Assembly: GCA_017427385.1 (NCBI GenBank)
Contig: JAFRSW010000021.1
Coordinates: forward strand, 1-64,000
Source of the DNA: Bacteroidales bacterium
Lineage (GTDB): Bacteria; Bacteroidota; Bacteroidia; Bacteroidales; UBA932
Length of the DNA stretch: 64,000 bases
Direction: 5' to 3'
The position numbers and the translations under genes are program-made. Position 1 is the first letter of the stretch, and every line of letters begins with the position of its first letter. Below, in pieces: positions 27,563 to 37,873 of this stretch. Under the pieces are notes generated by a model. The model made no database searches. It had not been told where the DNA came from and saw nothing but the letters and a program-made list of their open reading frames with translations.

Positions 27563-30181
27563 ATGATGACTTCCAAGGAAATACGTCAGAAATTTCTAGA
27601 CTTTTTCGAGGCAAAGGGACACAGTATCGTTCCCTCCGCACCCATGGTTGTAAAGAACGACCCGACGCTCATGTTCACGAACGCCGGCATGAACCAGTTC
27701 AAGGACATCTTCCTGGGCAACACCACGCCTAAGATGAAGCGTGCGGCCGACAGCCAGAAGTGCCTCCGCGTGAGCGGCAAGCACAACGACCTCGAAGAAG
27801 TAGGACACGATACATATCACCACACAATGTTCGAGATGCTCGGCAACTGGAGCTTCGGCGATTACTTCAAGACAGAGGCGATCGACTGGGCCTGGGAGCT
27901 GCTTACGGGCGTCTACGGCATCAACCCGGAACTCCTGTACGCTACCGTATTCGAGGGTAGCGCCGAGGACGGCACCGCCCTGGATGAGGAGGCCCGTCAG
28001 GCATGGCTCAAGCATCTCCCCGCAGAGCGCATCCTGCTTGGCAATAAGCACGACAACTTCTGGGAGATGGGCGAGACCGGCCCCTGCGGCCCCTGCTCCG
28101 AGATCCACATCGACATCCGCACCGAAGAGGAGAAACGCGCCAGCGGCATCCCCGGACGGGACCTGGTGAACCAGAGCGATCCTCACGTGATTGAGATCTG
28201 GAACCTGGTGTTCATGCAGTTCGAGCGCAAGGCGGACGGCCATCTGGAGCCTCTCCCCGCCAAGAACATCGACACCGGCATGGGATTCGAGCGCCTCTGC
28301 GCGGTGCTGCAGGGCAAGAACAGCAACTACGACTCCGACGTCTTCTCCGGCCTGCTCGGCAAACTCGGGGAACTCTCGGGGCATAAATACGGCGAAAGCA
28401 AGGATACCGATGTGGCCATGCGCGTGTGCGCAGACCACATCCGCGCCATCTCCTTCAGCATCGCGGACGGCCAGCTGCCCTCCAACGTGAAGGCCGGCTA
28501 CGTCATCCGCCGCATCCTTCGCCGTGCCGTGCGCTACGGCTACACCTTCCTCGGCTTCACCGAACCCTTCCTCTGCCGCCTCGTGCCCCAGCTAATCTCC
28601 GACATGGGAGATGCCTACCCGGAGCTGAAGGCCCAGCAGAAGCTGATAGAGAGCGTCATCCGCGAAGAGGAACTTGCCTTCCTGCGCACCCTCGACCGCG
28701 GAATCAAGCTCCTGGACGACTACATGGCCAAGAACGCGGCCACCAAGGTGCTGCCCGGCGTGGACGCCTTCGTGCTCTACGATACCTTCGGATTCCCCAT
28801 CGACCTCACCGAGCTGATCGCGGGCGAGAAGGGATACAAGGTGGATCTGGAGGGCTTCCAGGTGGAACTCGGCAAGCAGAAGGAGCGCGCCCGCAACGCC
28901 ACCGCCAATGAATTCGGCGACTGGACCGTCTACCATGAGGGTGAGGATGTGGAATTCACCGGCTACGACACCGTCGAACAGCCCGGCGCCCTGCTCCTCA
29001 AGAGCCGCAAGGTGGTGCAGAAGAACAAGGAGATGCTCCAGCTCGTATTCGACCGCACCCCCTTCTACGGAGAGATGGGCGGCGAGGTAGGCGACACCGG
29101 CGTGGCGATTGCCGCCGACGGCGAGGAGATAAAGATCCTCAATACCGTCAAGGAGAACAACCTCACCATCCATATAGCGGACAAACTGCCCGCCGATCCG
29201 GCCGGTGGCTTCACTCTGAAGGTGGATGCCGCCCGCAGGCAGTGCATAGCGAACAACCATACCTGCACCCACCTGCTGGACCAGGCCCTGCGCGAGATCG
29301 TGGGCACGCACGTGGAGCAGAAGGGCTCCTTCGTGTGCGACAAGTATTTCCGCTTCGACTTCTCTCACTTCGAGAAGCTTTCCGATGAACAGATACATGC
29401 CGTAGAGGCTCGCGTCAACACCCTGATACGCAGCAATTTCCCGCTCGTGGAAAACCGCACCGCCACCATGGCGGAGGCCCAGGAGATGGGCGCCATCGCC
29501 CTCTTCGGCGAGAAGTACGGTGACGTGGTTCGCGTGGTGAAGTTCGGCCCCAGCGTTGAGCTCTGCGGCGGATGCCACACTTCCCGCACCGGCAACATAG
29601 GCCTCTTCAAGATTACCTCCGAATCCGCCATCGCGGCTGGCATACGCCGCATCGAAGCCGTCACCGGCGAAGAGGCGGAGAAGATGGTCTGCACAATGCA
29701 GGAGACCATCCGCACGGCCCGTGCCATGTTCGGCGGCGTGCCCGGTCTCACGGAGGCCATCCAGCGCATGATAGACGAGAACGACAGCTTCAAGAAGCAG
29801 ATCGCCGAAATCGCCAAGGAGAAGACCTTGCAGCTCAAGAAGGCCCTACTCGAGAAGGCGGTAATGATCAATGGCCACAACGTGGTGAAAATCAACGAGT
29901 CCCGCGACCTGGCCATGCTTCGTGACGCTGCTACCATGCTGCAGAGAGAGGCGGAGAATCTGGTGATTGCCGCCGCGTTCGAGACCGGTGGCAAGCCCCA
30001 GCTGCTGCTCATGTATTCGCAGGATCTGGTTGCCGCTGGCAAGAATGCCGGCGCCGACATCCGCGAAGCCGCAAAACTCATTCAGGGAGGAGGTGGAGGC
30101 CAGCCCGGTCTCGCAACCGCTGGCGGCAAGGATATTGCAGGTCTTTCCGATGCCCTGGACAAAATGATTGAAAAGATTTGA
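27563..30181 (+). CDS. alaS: Alanyl-tRNA synthetase
   Basis: 872 residues, full length. Charges tRNA-Ala. The class II catalytic core begins [48 protein letters not shown]. The editing domain shows [26 protein letters not shown] and the zinc-binding [13 protein letters not shown]. The C-terminal domain ends in [22 protein letters not shown]. The start could be the first or second ATG of ATGATG. Its stop overlaps a TTG start of the next gene, so downstream translation is probably coupled. Confidence 0.97.
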   Translation: MMTSKEIRQKFLDFFEAKGHSIVPSAPMVVKNDPTLMFTNAGMNQFKDIFLGNTTPKMKRAADSQKCLRVSGKHNDLEEVGHDTYHHTMFEMLGNWSFGDYFKTEAIDWAWELLTGVYGINPELLYATVFEGSAEDGTALDEEARQAWLKHLPAERILLGNKHDNFWEMGETGPCGPCSEIHIDIRTEEEKRASGIPGRDLVNQSDPHVIEIWNLVFMQFERKADGHLEPLPAKNIDTGMGFERLCAVLQGKNSNYDSDVFSGLLGKLGELSGHKYGESKDTDVAMRVCADHIRAISFSIADGQLPSNVKAGYVIRRILRRAVRYGYTFLGFTEPFLCRLVPQLISDMGDAYPELKAQQKLIESVIREEELAFLRTLDRGIKLLDDYMAKNAATKVLPGVDAFVLYDTFGFPIDLTELIAGEKGYKVDLEGFQVELGKQKERARNATANEFGDWTVYHEGEDVEFTGYDTVEQPGALLLKSRKVVQKNKEMLQLVFDRTPFYGEMGGEVGDTGVAIAADGEEIKILNTVKENNLTIHIADKLPADPAGGFTLKVDAARRQCIANNHTCTHLLDQALREIVGTHVEQKGSFVCDKYFRFDFSHFEKLSDEQIHAVEARVNTLIRSNFPLVENRTATMAEAQEMGAIALFGEKYGDVVRVVKFGPSVELCGGCHTSRTGNIGLFKITSESAIAAGIRRIEAVTGEEAEKMVCTMQETIRTARAMFGGVPGLTEAIQRMIDENDSFKKQIAEIAKEKTLQLKKALLEKAVMINGHNVVKINESRDLAMLRDAATMLQREAENLVIAAAFETGGKPQLLLMYSQDLVAAGKNAGADIREAAKLIQGGGGGQPGLATAGGKDIAGLSDALDKMIEKI

Positions 30182-32571
30182 AAAAGCTCGACCGCTTCAT
30201 ACTCACGGCATTCATAGGACCGTTCGTCGCTATCCTTGTGCTCGTCATATTCATCCTGATGATGCAGTTCCTCTGGGTGTATATCGACGAGCTCGTGGGT
30301 AAAGGCCTCGGCCTGGGCGTCGTGCTGGAATTCATGCTTCTGGGCGGATGCACCATCCTCCCTCTGGCCCTCCCTCTGGCCACCCTGCTGTCGTCCATGA
30401 TGGTCCTGGGGCAGATGGGAGACCATAACGAGCTGATGGCCATCAAGGCCGCAGGCATATCGCTCGCCAGGGTAATGCTCCCGCTCATCATAGCATCGGT
30501 CTTCATCAGCATCGGGGCCTTCTGGATAGGCAACAACCTGGTGCCGGTGGCCTGGAACGAGATTTACACCCTGCGGGACGACATCAGCCATACCAAGAAC
30601 GAAATCAAGATCCCTGCAGGCACTTTCTACGACGGCATCGACGGCTATGTGCTCCGCACCGAAACTCAGGACGAGCAAGGCATGATGCACGGGGTGATGG
30701 TGTACGACCACACTTCCAACAAGGGCAACACATCCCTTTCCCTGGCCGATTCCGCTGTGATGAAGATGAGCAAGAACAAAGATTATCTCACCTTCACCCT
30801 CTACAACGGCACCAACTATCAGGAGAACAACGTGCGCAAGTACAGGGACACTACTCTGGAACTTCAGCACATCGACTTCGAGAAGCAGGAGCTGATAATC
30901 CCTCTCAAGAACTACAGCTTCCAGAAATCCGACAGCAGCCGTTACGGGGACCAGGTGAAATCCATGCGCCTCCGTCAGCTTAAAGAGCAGAAGGATTCGC
31001 TGGACAAGCTGGCTACGAAGGCCCTGGAGAACCGTTACATGCAGATTACCCAGTATGGCAGTTTCTCCCTCAAGGACCAGCTGGATACGGCCAAGCTTGA
31101 AGCCAGGGCCCGTTACAAGAACTATTTTTATGACGACAATTATCTCCGCTGGGACAAGGTTTCCAAGAAAAAGAAGGCCTACGAGAAGGCTGCTTCCTCT
31201 GCCGAGAGGATGGGTACCAGCATCATGGCCTACACCAGCGAGGTTTATGAATATTACTTCTATCTCCGACGCACCAACATCGAGCTTTTGAAGAAGTTCG
31301 CGCAGGCCCTCGCATGCCTGCTGCTGTTCTTCATCGGCGCTCCGCTGGGAGCTTTCGTGCGGAAGGGCGCGCTTGGCGTGAGCGCCATCATCTCGGTACT
31401 GTTCTTCGTGCTCTACTGGGTGGTGGATATCACCGGCACCAAGCTTGCCCGCGACGGAGCCGTTGGAGCCACGTTGGGGGCGTTCATCTCAGCCGTAGTG
31501 CTGGCGCCGATCGGGGCTTACCTCACATCGCGCGCCATCAAGGATGCCACCCTCTTCAGCAACGACTCGCTGCTTAACTACTGGCGCAAGCTCAAGAGCC
31601 GCATCGCCGGCCTGTTCCACCGCAAGCGCATAGTTTTCATGGGCACGCCGGAGTTTGCCGTTGCTTCGCTGGATGCGCTCATCAAGGCCCGCTACAATGT
31701 AGTTGGCGTGGTTACGGTGGCCGACAAGCCCAGCGGGCGTGGCCTGGAGGTGCATGAGAGCGCGGTGAAAAAGTATGCCGTGGAGCATGGCCTGCCGGTG
31801 TTGCAGCCTGTCAAGCTTAAGGATCCCGAGTTCCTGGAGCAGCTTGCGGCATGGAAGGCGGACCTGTTCGTGGTGGTGGCGTTCCGCATGCTGCCGGAAG
31901 AGGTTTGGCGCATGCCCAAGCTCGGATCGTTCAACCTGCATGCCGCCCTCCTGCCTCAGTACCGCGGTGCCGCTCCTATCAACTGGGCGGTTATCAATGG
32001 CGAGCGCATGACGGGTGCGACCACCTTCATGATAGACAAGGATATAGATACCGGCGGCATCATCCTGCGCCATGGGCTCCGTATCGGGCCCGAGGATACC
32101 GCTGGGGATGTGCACGACCGACTGATGGCGCTTGGTGCGAAGCTGGTGGTCGAAACTACTGAAGGTATCATACAGCATAATGTGGAGACGCGGGTGCAGA
32201 AGTCGTTTATCCAGGGTTCGGAGGTGCTTAAGCCGGCGCCGAAGCTTACCAAGGAGAATACGCGTATCGACTGGTCGGCTCCTGCCGAAACCATACGCAA
32301 TCTGGTGCGTGGCCTGAATCCTTATCCCTCCGCCTGGACCACCCTTGTCCGCGATGGCAAGGCTACGGATGTAAAGGTCTTCGCAACTGCCGTTGCGGAA
32401 CCCGCAACGGCAGTTGCCGGAACGGTACGAACTGACGGCAGCAAGCTATTTGTCGCTGCCGGCGACAAATGGCTGGAAGTGAAGGAACTGCAGTTGGCAG
32501 GCAAGAAGCGGATGAGTGCGGATGCATTCCTGAGGGGATTCAGGGAAATAGAGAGTTACAAGTTCGTGTAG
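30178..32571 (+). CDS. fmt: Fusion protein: LptF/LptG-type permease and methionyl-tRNA formyltransferase
   Basis: 797 residues in one open frame. Residues 1 to about 470 are a YjgP/YjgQ (LptF/LptG) permease: N-terminal membrane segments with [36 protein letters not shown], a periplasmic domain, then C-terminal membrane segments from about residue 375. From residue 483 ([19 protein letters not shown]) to the end is a full-length Fmt, with the catalytic region [18 protein letters not shown] and [10 protein letters not shown] intact. LptFG exports lipopolysaccharide from the inner membrane; Fmt formylates initiator Met-tRNA in the cytoplasm, so the join at a cytoplasmic C-terminus is topologically possible. 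The start is TTG in a TTGA overlap with alaS. Internal initiation near residue 488 cannot be excluded. Confidence 0.88.
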   Translation: MKKLDRFILTAFIGPFVAILVLVIFILMMQFLWVYIDELVGKGLGLGVVLEFMLLGGCTILPLALPLATLLSSMMVLGQMGDHNELMAIKAAGISLARVMLPLIIASVFISIGAFWIGNNLVPVAWNEIYTLRDDISHTKNEIKIPAGTFYDGIDGYVLRTETQDEQGMMHGVMVYDHTSNKGNTSLSLADSAVMKMSKNKDYLTFTLYNGTNYQENNVRKYRDTTLELQHIDFEKQELIIPLKNYSFQKSDSSRYGDQVKSMRLRQLKEQKDSLDKLATKALENRYMQITQYGSFSLKDQLDTAKLEARARYKNYFYDDNYLRWDKVSKKKKAYEKAASSAERMGTSIMAYTSEVYEYYFYLRRTNIELLKKFAQALACLLLFFIGAPLGAFVRKGALGVSAIISVLFFVLYWVVDITGTKLARDGAVGATLGAFISAVVLAPIGAYLTSRAIKDATLFSNDSLLNYWRKLKSRIAGLFHRKRIVFMGTPEFAVASLDALIKARYNVVGVVTVADKPSGRGLEVHESAVKKYAVEHGLPVLQPVKLKDPEFLEQLAAWKADLFVVVAFRMLPEEVWRMPKLGSFNLHAALLPQYRGAAPINWAVINGERMTGATTFMIDKDIDTGGIILRHGLRIGPEDTAGDVHDRLMALGAKLVVETTEGIIQHNVETRVQKSFIQGSEVLKPAPKLTKENTRIDWSAPAETIRNLVRGLNPYPSAWTTLVRDGKATDVKVFATAVAEPATAVAGTVRTDGSKLFVAAGDKWLEVKELQLAGKKRMSADAFLRGFREIESYKFV
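32383..32470. repeat. Two perfect hairpins inside the fmt part
   Basis: GCAACTGCCGTTGCGG (32383-32398) and CCGCAACGGCAGTTGC (32402-32417) form a 16-bp perfect stem with a 3-base loop; the coded peptide repeats ATAVA twice. ATTTGTCGC (32448-32456) and GCGACAAAT (32462-32470) form a second stem of 9 bp. Confidence 0.85.
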
Positions 32572-32572
32572 G

Positions 32573-33541
32573 ATGGCGAATTATGTGTTCAACCCGATTA
32601 CTTTGCAGTACGAGGTTCGCGAGGAACCCCGTTACGCGAAGTATGTGCGAACGGGGTTGAGCATACTGGTGGTCGGAGGGCTGTGCTTCCTGTACTTCTG
32701 GCTTTTCACTTCGGTTTTGGGAATGGATCTGCCAAAAACCGCCCGCCTCAAGAAAGAAAACGCGATGTGGCAGTCCAAGATCGCCCTGGCGGAACGTCAG
32801 CTGGATATCTGCGAGGAAACGCTGCAGGGAATCGAGGAGCGCGACGACAATGTATACCGGTCCATTTTCGGCTTGAACGTGATTCCGGAAGAGGTTAAGG
32901 CCGCCAAGCCCGATCCTCAGGCCGATCCGCTTACCGCGCGAATCAATTCGCTGACCAAGAGGGCATATGTGCAGAGCATGGCCTTGGACGAAGTTTACGG
33001 CATTGCGCTGAATGCGGGTGACATGGTCTCCCACATCCCGGCCGTGCCTCCCATCCTGCCCAAATCCGGCTCCTACCGCATGGCAAGCCCCTTTGGCTAC
33101 CGAACGGACCCTGTTTACGGAGGCACCCGCTTCCATGCCGGGCAGGACTTTGCCGCAGACGTGGGATATCCGGTCTATGTTACCGGAGACGGCGTGGTGG
33201 AGAAGGTGGATTACGGTTTCACAGGCTATGGCAACGAGATAATCGTAGACCATGGCTTTGGGTATCGCACGCGGTACGCCCACCTCAGCCGCATCGATGT
33301 TGCAAAGGGGATGAAGGTGACGCGCGGCGACCAGATCGGCGCCATAGGCAAGACAGGCAAGGCTACGGGCCCGCACCTGCATTATGAGGTAATCTACAAG
33401 GGCAACGCCATCAACCCGTACAGCTACATGAACCTCGACATGACGGTCGAGGAATACATAGCGATGATAACCCGCCGCAGGGAGGAATCCGGTACCCGGA
33501 AGAAATCCACCCTCGAACTGCTTAAAGAACACGGCCGATGA
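32573..33541 (+). CDS. M23-family murein endopeptidase, membrane anchored
   Basis: 322 residues. A short cytoplasmic start (MANYVFNPITLQYEVREEP) is followed by one membrane segment (TGLSILVVGGLCFLYFWLFTSVLG), a coiled-coil-like region and a LytM domain. Zinc ligands are visible in GTRFHAGQDFAA (His and Asp) and ATGPHLHYEV (the HxH). All ligands are present, so it should be active on peptidoglycan cross-links or act as an amidase activator. Overlaps the next gene by ATGA and forms a tandem pair with it. Confidence 0.92.
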   Translation: MANYVFNPITLQYEVREEPRYAKYVRTGLSILVVGGLCFLYFWLFTSVLGMDLPKTARLKKENAMWQSKIALAERQLDICEETLQGIEERDDNVYRSIFGLNVIPEEVKAAKPDPQADPLTARINSLTKRAYVQSMALDEVYGIALNAGDMVSHIPAVPPILPKSGSYRMASPFGYRTDPVYGGTRFHAGQDFAADVGYPVYVTGDGVVEKVDYGFTGYGNEIIVDHGFGYRTRYAHLSRIDVAKGMKVTRGDQIGAIGKTGKATGPHLHYEVIYKGNAINPYSYMNLDMTVEEYIAMITRRREESGTRKKSTLELLKEHGR

Positions 33542-34494
33542 GTAAGAAGAAGTTATATACTTTCGACGCGGCCGCCATTACGGTTCGCAAGATTACCAAG
33601 TCGGTGTGGACTACGGTGTGGTCTGTCGTCAGGGTGATCCTGGTGTCGGTGTCGCTGTTCGTGGTGATCTATCTCATCCTCTCCCTGGTGCTCAGCACCG
33701 ATGTGGAGAAGCGCCTGCGCCGGGAGAACCGCCAGTACGAGAAGGTGTTCGCCACCATCCCGGAGAAGCAGCAGCTGCTGTCCGAGTCCATCGACATACT
33801 GGCCCTGAAGGACAGCCGCATCTACGATGAGGTGTTCCATACCGTGGCTCCGCCGGTGGATCCGGTTGGGTCCCTGAACTTCCTCTTCGGAGCGGATACC
33901 ATCCCGGATACGAAGATCGTGACCTACACCACCCGCAAAGCGGATGCCCTGCTGAAGACAGCCTCGGAGGTGGATGCCGCGTTCGAGAAGATATACCGCA
34001 CGATGGGGAAGAAGGGCTTCGTGATGCCGCCCATGGCCATTCCGGTGAAGGATGTTTCCTATCCGCAGATCGGGGCTTCCACGGGCCCGCGCCTGAACCC
34101 GTTCTACAAGACGGAAGTGGCCCACCACGGGTTGGATTTCATAGTGCCGCAGGGCTCGCCGGTGTTCGCTCCGGCCGACGGGACGGTCGAGAAGGTGGTG
34201 CGCACGTCCAAGGGCGACGGCAATACTGTAACCATCAGGCATTCAGGCGGATACGTCACACGATACATGCATCTGGACGAGATTTTCGTGACGGACGGAC
34301 AGCGTGTGCGCAGGGGAGGGAAGATTGCCACCGTGGGCATGTCCGGAAACGCATACGCCCCGCACCTGCACTACGAGGTCAAGTTCGGCGGAGCCTTCCG
34401 CGACCCGGTGAACTACCTCTTCGGATCCGTGGCCCCGGACGAATATCCGAACTACCTGTTCATGTCTATAAATACCAGACAATCAATGGATTAA
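33538..34494 (+). CDS. Second M23-family peptidase, membrane anchored
   Basis: 318 residues with the same plan as its neighbour: basic N-terminus, one membrane segment (VVRVILVSVSLFVVIYLILSLVL), a helical region, then a LytM domain. Zinc ligands lie in VAHHGLDFIVPQG and YAPHLHYEVKFGG. The pair probably arose by duplication and may act together on the cell wall. It is followed 3 bp later by a MerR-like regulator. Confidence 0.92.
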   Translation: MSKKKLYTFDAAAITVRKITKSVWTTVWSVVRVILVSVSLFVVIYLILSLVLSTDVEKRLRRENRQYEKVFATIPEKQQLLSESIDILALKDSRIYDEVFHTVAPPVDPVGSLNFLFGADTIPDTKIVTYTTRKADALLKTASEVDAAFEKIYRTMGKKGFVMPPMAIPVKDVSYPQIGASTGPRLNPFYKTEVAHHGLDFIVPQGSPVFAPADGTVEKVVRTSKGDGNTVTIRHSGGYVTRYMHLDEIFVTDGQRVRRGGKIATVGMSGNAYAPHLHYEVKFGGAFRDPVNYLFGSVAPDEYPNYLFMSINTRQSMD

Positions 34495-34497
34495 CAT

Positions 34498-34815
34498 ATG
34501 AGTAAACTGTTCTACACCATCGGAGAGACCGCGGAGATTCTGGGAGAGAATGTTTCCGCAGTGCGCTATTGGTCGGGGTACTTCGAGAAGTTCCTGAAGA
34601 CTTCCCGCACTACCCGCGGCGACCGCCGCTTCACCCCGGAGGACATAGAAACCTTCAAGCAGATCCACTTCCTCCTGAAGGAGAGGGGCCTCACCCTCGA
34701 AGGTACGGCGAAGCAGCTTGCCGCCGACAGGGCGTCGGTCGACAGACGCGTGCGTGCGCTGGAGTCTCTCAAGACCATCCGCGAGCAACTCGTAGAAATC
34801 CGCAAAGGCCTATGA
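34498..34815 (+). CDS. MerR-type DNA-binding protein
   Basis: 105 residues. The winged helix-turn-helix spans about residues 4-70 (KLFYTIGETAEILGENVSAVRYWSGYFEKFL...GDRRFTPEDIETFKQIHFLLKERGLTLEGT), followed by a short helix. There is no effector-binding domain, as is usual for the small MerR proteins of Bacteroidota. Its target is unknown. It sits between M23 peptidases and a NIF3 gene and overlaps the latter by ATGA. Confidence 0.88.
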   Translation: MSKLFYTIGETAEILGENVSAVRYWSGYFEKFLKTSRTTRGDRRFTPEDIETFKQIHFLLKERGLTLEGTAKQLAADRASVDRRVRALESLKTIREQLVEIRKGL

Positions 34816-35591
34816 AAGTAAAGGATATCATCGCTGCGATCGAGGAGTTCGCACCTGCGAACATCCAGGCGGAATACGACAACACAGGCCTGCAGGTGGG
34901 CTCTCCCGAGCAGGAGGTGCATGGGCTTCTGATAGGCTTCGACTGCACCGCCGCGCTGGTTGAGGAGGCCGTACGCCATGGCTGCGACATGATCCTCACG
35001 CACCATCCCCTCATCTATCATCCCCTGCGGAACCTCTATCCGGAGGATCCGGGAGCTGCTGCCGTGATTGCCGCCGTGCGCAACGGGGTGGCGGTGTATG
35101 GCTGCCACACCAGTGTGGACAAGACCCCCGGTGGAGTGAGTTTCGCGCTGGCCGGGAAGCTGGGCCTGCAGAATGTGAAGGTGCTGGATCCGGAAGATGG
35201 CGGAGTCGGTTTCGGAGCGGTCGGCGACCTGCCCGAGGCGCTTCCCGCACTTGAGGCCGTGGCTCTGGTGAAGAAGGCCCTCGGCACGCCCGCCGTGCGC
35301 TGCTCAGCCCCCGTAGAAGGTTCTGTGAGCAGGATTGCGGTATGCGGAGGCTCCGGCACGTCGCTCATCCCGGCGGCAATGAAAGCCGGCGCCCAGATGT
35401 ATGTCTGCGGCGACATCTCCTACCACTATTTCTTCCAGCCGGAAGGCTTCATGGTGGTGGATGCCGGACATTTTGAAACAGAAGTTGAAATAACAAAGGT
35501 CCTGCTTTCCGTTATACGGAAAAAATTTCCTACCTTTGTATCCCTTATATCCGAGAATATCGGGAAGGCTAATCCGGTAAATTATTTGTAA
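34812..35591 (+). CDS. NIF3-like dinuclear metal centre protein
   Basis: 259 residues. Start chosen at the ATG at 34812, in ATGA overlap with the MerR-like gene. Family marks are the N-terminal AEYDNTGLQVGS, the metal-binding LTHHPLIYHPLR, GCHTSVDKTPGGV and the C-terminal YVCGDISYHYFFQPEGFMVVDAGHFETE. The members form hexamers with two metal ions per active site. Some are annotated as GTP cyclohydrolase 1 type 2, but the true role is unsettled. The next gene is 7 bp downstream and has a -7-like box inside this gene. Confidence 0.92.
   Translation: MKVKDIIAAIEEFAPANIQAEYDNTGLQVGSPEQEVHGLLIGFDCTAALVEEAVRHGCDMILTHHPLIYHPLRNLYPEDPGAAAVIAAVRNGVAVYGCHTSVDKTPGGVSFALAGKLGLQNVKVLDPEDGGVGFGAVGDLPEALPALEAVALVKKALGTPAVRCSAPVEGSVSRIAVCGGSGTSLIPAAMKAGAQMYVCGDISYHYFFQPEGFMVVDAGHFETEVEITKVLLSVIRKKFPTFVSLISENIGKANPVNYL
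35531..35538 (+). promoter_or_regulatory. Predicted -7 box for the zinc-ribbon gene, inside the NIF3 gene
   Basis: TACCTTTG matches TAnnTTTG. Transcription would start about 54 nt before the ATG at 35599, giving the zinc-ribbon/dnaB unit its own promoter. Confidence 0.5.
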
Positions 35592-35598
35592 TTACAAT

Positions 35599-36411
35599 AT
35601 GGCAACCAAGAAAACAGTAAAGAAAGTCGAAACCCCGAACGATTCGCGCGAGACCTTCGTCAGTCTGCAGAAATCATTTGCAGACTCCGATCTTTCCGTA
35701 ACCGAGAAGCTCAAAGTCCTCTATCAGCTCCAGGCCGCCGACAATGAGATCGGCAAACTGGTGCAGCTCAGGGGCGAACTTCCCGCAGAAGTGGAAGCAC
35801 TCGAAAGCGAGATCGCAGGTTTCAAGGCCAAGATCGAGCGCCTGAACGAGGCCATCAAGGGCGAAGAGGCCGCCATCGAGGTGAACAAGGCCAAGATCAC
35901 CGAGCACGAAGGCGACATCGAGAAGTACAAGGCCCAGCTCGAGAACATCGCCAACAGCCGTGAATACGACTCGATCAGCAAGGAGCTCGAGAACGAAAAC
36001 CTCCTGCTCCGCATTGCCGACAAGTTCATCGGCGAAGCAAAGGACCGCATCGTAGAAGACAAGAAGCAGATAGAAGAGCTTGAAGAGCGCATCTCCGTGC
36101 GCAACGAAGACCTCGCCGCAAAGAACGAGGAGCTCGCTTCAATCGTCAACTCGACCGCAGACGAAGAAAAGACCTACACCGACAAGCGCGACGCCCTTGC
36201 AGCCAAGCTGGACGCCCGCACCATGAGCGCATACGAGCGCATCAAGAACAGCACCCACAATCACCTCGCAGTGGTTCCCGTCTACAACGGAGAGGCTTGC
36301 GGAGGATGCTTCAACACCATCACTCCCCAGCGTCTGGTAGACATCGCATCCGGCACCAAGCTGGTCATCTGCGAGCATTGCGGACGCATCATCGTGAACC
36401 CTGAAATCTAG
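35599..36411 (+). CDS. Coiled-coil protein with C-terminal C4 zinc ribbon
   Basis: 270 residues. Residues about 30-190 form a long helical hairpin rich in Glu, Lys and Leu (NEIGKLVQLRGELPAEVEALESEIAGFKAKIERL...). Residues about 225-270 hold a zinc ribbon with two Cys pairs, CGGC and CEHC. This is the arrangement of the CT398-type family that is widespread in bacteria. Its molecular role is not established. Probably cotranscribed with dnaB, 12 bp downstream. Confidence 0.88.
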   Translation: MATKKTVKKVETPNDSRETFVSLQKSFADSDLSVTEKLKVLYQLQAADNEIGKLVQLRGELPAEVEALESEIAGFKAKIERLNEAIKGEEAAIEVNKAKITEHEGDIEKYKAQLENIANSREYDSISKELENENLLLRIADKFIGEAKDRIVEDKKQIEELEERISVRNEDLAAKNEELASIVNSTADEEKTYTDKRDALAAKLDARTMSAYERIKNSTHNHLAVVPVYNGEACGGCFNTITPQRLVDIASGTKLVICEHCGRIIVNPEI

Positions 36412-36423
36412 GATCCGTACCGT

Positions 36424-37869
36424 ATGGCAGAGCAGAAGACACGCCGTAAGGCACAGCCGAACATCGACACCCTCGGGCTCGAGATAGGGAACAAACCCCC
36501 TCAGGCCCTGGAGGCGGAAGAGGCCGTGCTCGGCGCAATGCTGCTCGAGCCGGCGGTGGTGGACGCCTCGATGGCGGAACTCACCAAAGACTGCTTCTAC
36601 GACAAGAAGAACCAGATGATCTTCGAGGCCATGGGCAAGCTTGTCCAGGATCATACATCCCTCGATATCATCACGGTGAGCGAGAAGCTCAAGGCCCTGG
36701 GCAATCTGGAGGCCGTGGGTGGATCCGTGGTGCTGGCCAACTACTCCGAAAGGGTGGGTTCGGCCGCGCACATCGAGTACTACATCAAGATCCTCAAGCA
36801 GAAAACCATCCAGCGGGACCTCATCACCGCATCCTACGCCATCCTCAAGGATGCCTTCGACGACTCTGTAGATGTGGACGACCTCATCGACATGGCCCAG
36901 ACGAAGGTGTATGATGCCGTGCAGAACAACGTCCGCAAGGATGTGCAGGAAATCGGATCCGTGCTCAACGATGTCATCTCCGACATCCAGGAGCGCCAGG
37001 ATTCCACAGGTCTGAGCGGGGTTCCCTCCGGATTTCCCACTTTGGACCAGATCACCCAGGGCTGGCAGCCGAGCGACCTCATCATCCTCGCCGCCCGTCC
37101 TTCCGTGGGTAAGACCGCCTTCTCGCTCAACATCGCGCGCAATGCGGCCGTCGACCACCACATGCCCGTGGCGTTCTTCTCCCTGGAAATGTCCGCTACC
37201 CAGCTTGCCAAGCGTCTCGCCATCAGCGAAACCGGCCTGAGCGCAGACAAGATCAAGGGAGCCATCCGCCTGGAGCAGTACGAATGGGAGCAGCTGGAAT
37301 ACAAGATCAAGGATCTGGCCAAGGCCCCCCTCTACATCGACGACACCCCCGGCCTGCCCCTCATGGAGTTCCGCACCAAGGCCAAGAACCTGGTGAAGAA
37401 CAAGGGGGTGAGGCTGATCGTGGTGGACTACCTCCAGCTGATGCAGGGCCCCGCCGAACTGCGAGGCATGCGCGAGCAGGAGGTTGCATCCATCTCCCGT
37501 ACCCTGAAGGCCACCGCGAAGGAGCTGAACGTGCCCATCATAGCACTGTCCCAGCTCTCCCGCCAGGCTGTGCAGCGTACGGGCGGCGCCGGCAAACCCC
37601 AGCTTAGCGACCTCCGCGAATCCGGCTCCATCGAGCAGGATGCCGATATGGTCATCTTCATCCACCGTCCGGACTATGTGGGCCTCAGCGAGAATCCGGA
37701 AGACAAGGAGAAGACGCAGATCATCATCGCCAAGCACCGTAACGGCGAAACCAGGGATATCGACATGGTCTTCAAGAGCGAACGCGTCAAGTTCCTCGAG
37801 ATGAACGACGTGCTGTATGCCCAGCAGGGCCCCGTCGCATCGGCCATGAACAACGAGTTTGAACAGTAG
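36424..37869 (+). CDS. dnaB: Replicative DNA helicase DnaB
   Basis: 481 residues. Unwinds DNA ahead of the replication fork as a hexamer. The N-terminal primase-interacting domain (PPQALEAEEAVLGAMLLEPAVVDA) is followed by the RecA-like motor: Walker A in ARPSVGKTAF, Walker B in LIVVDYLQLMQG, and the sensor and DNA-binding loops around LSQLSRQAVQRTGGAGKPQLSDLRESGSIEQDADMVIFIHR. No intein or insertion is seen. Followed 4 bp later by rseC. Confidence 0.98.
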   Translation: MAEQKTRRKAQPNIDTLGLEIGNKPPQALEAEEAVLGAMLLEPAVVDASMAELTKDCFYDKKNQMIFEAMGKLVQDHTSLDIITVSEKLKALGNLEAVGGSVVLANYSERVGSAAHIEYYIKILKQKTIQRDLITASYAILKDAFDDSVDVDDLIDMAQTKVYDAVQNNVRKDVQEIGSVLNDVISDIQERQDSTGLSGVPSGFPTLDQITQGWQPSDLIILAARPSVGKTAFSLNIARNAAVDHHMPVAFFSLEMSATQLAKRLAISETGLSADKIKGAIRLEQYEWEQLEYKIKDLAKAPLYIDDTPGLPLMEFRTKAKNLVKNKGVRLIVVDYLQLMQGPAELRGMREQEVASISRTLKATAKELNVPIIALSQLSRQAVQRTGGAGKPQLSDLRESGSIEQDADMVIFIHRPDYVGLSENPEDKEKTQIIIAKHRNGETRDIDMVFKSERVKFLEMNDVLYAQQGPVASAMNNEFEQ

Positions 37870-37873
37870 GCCT

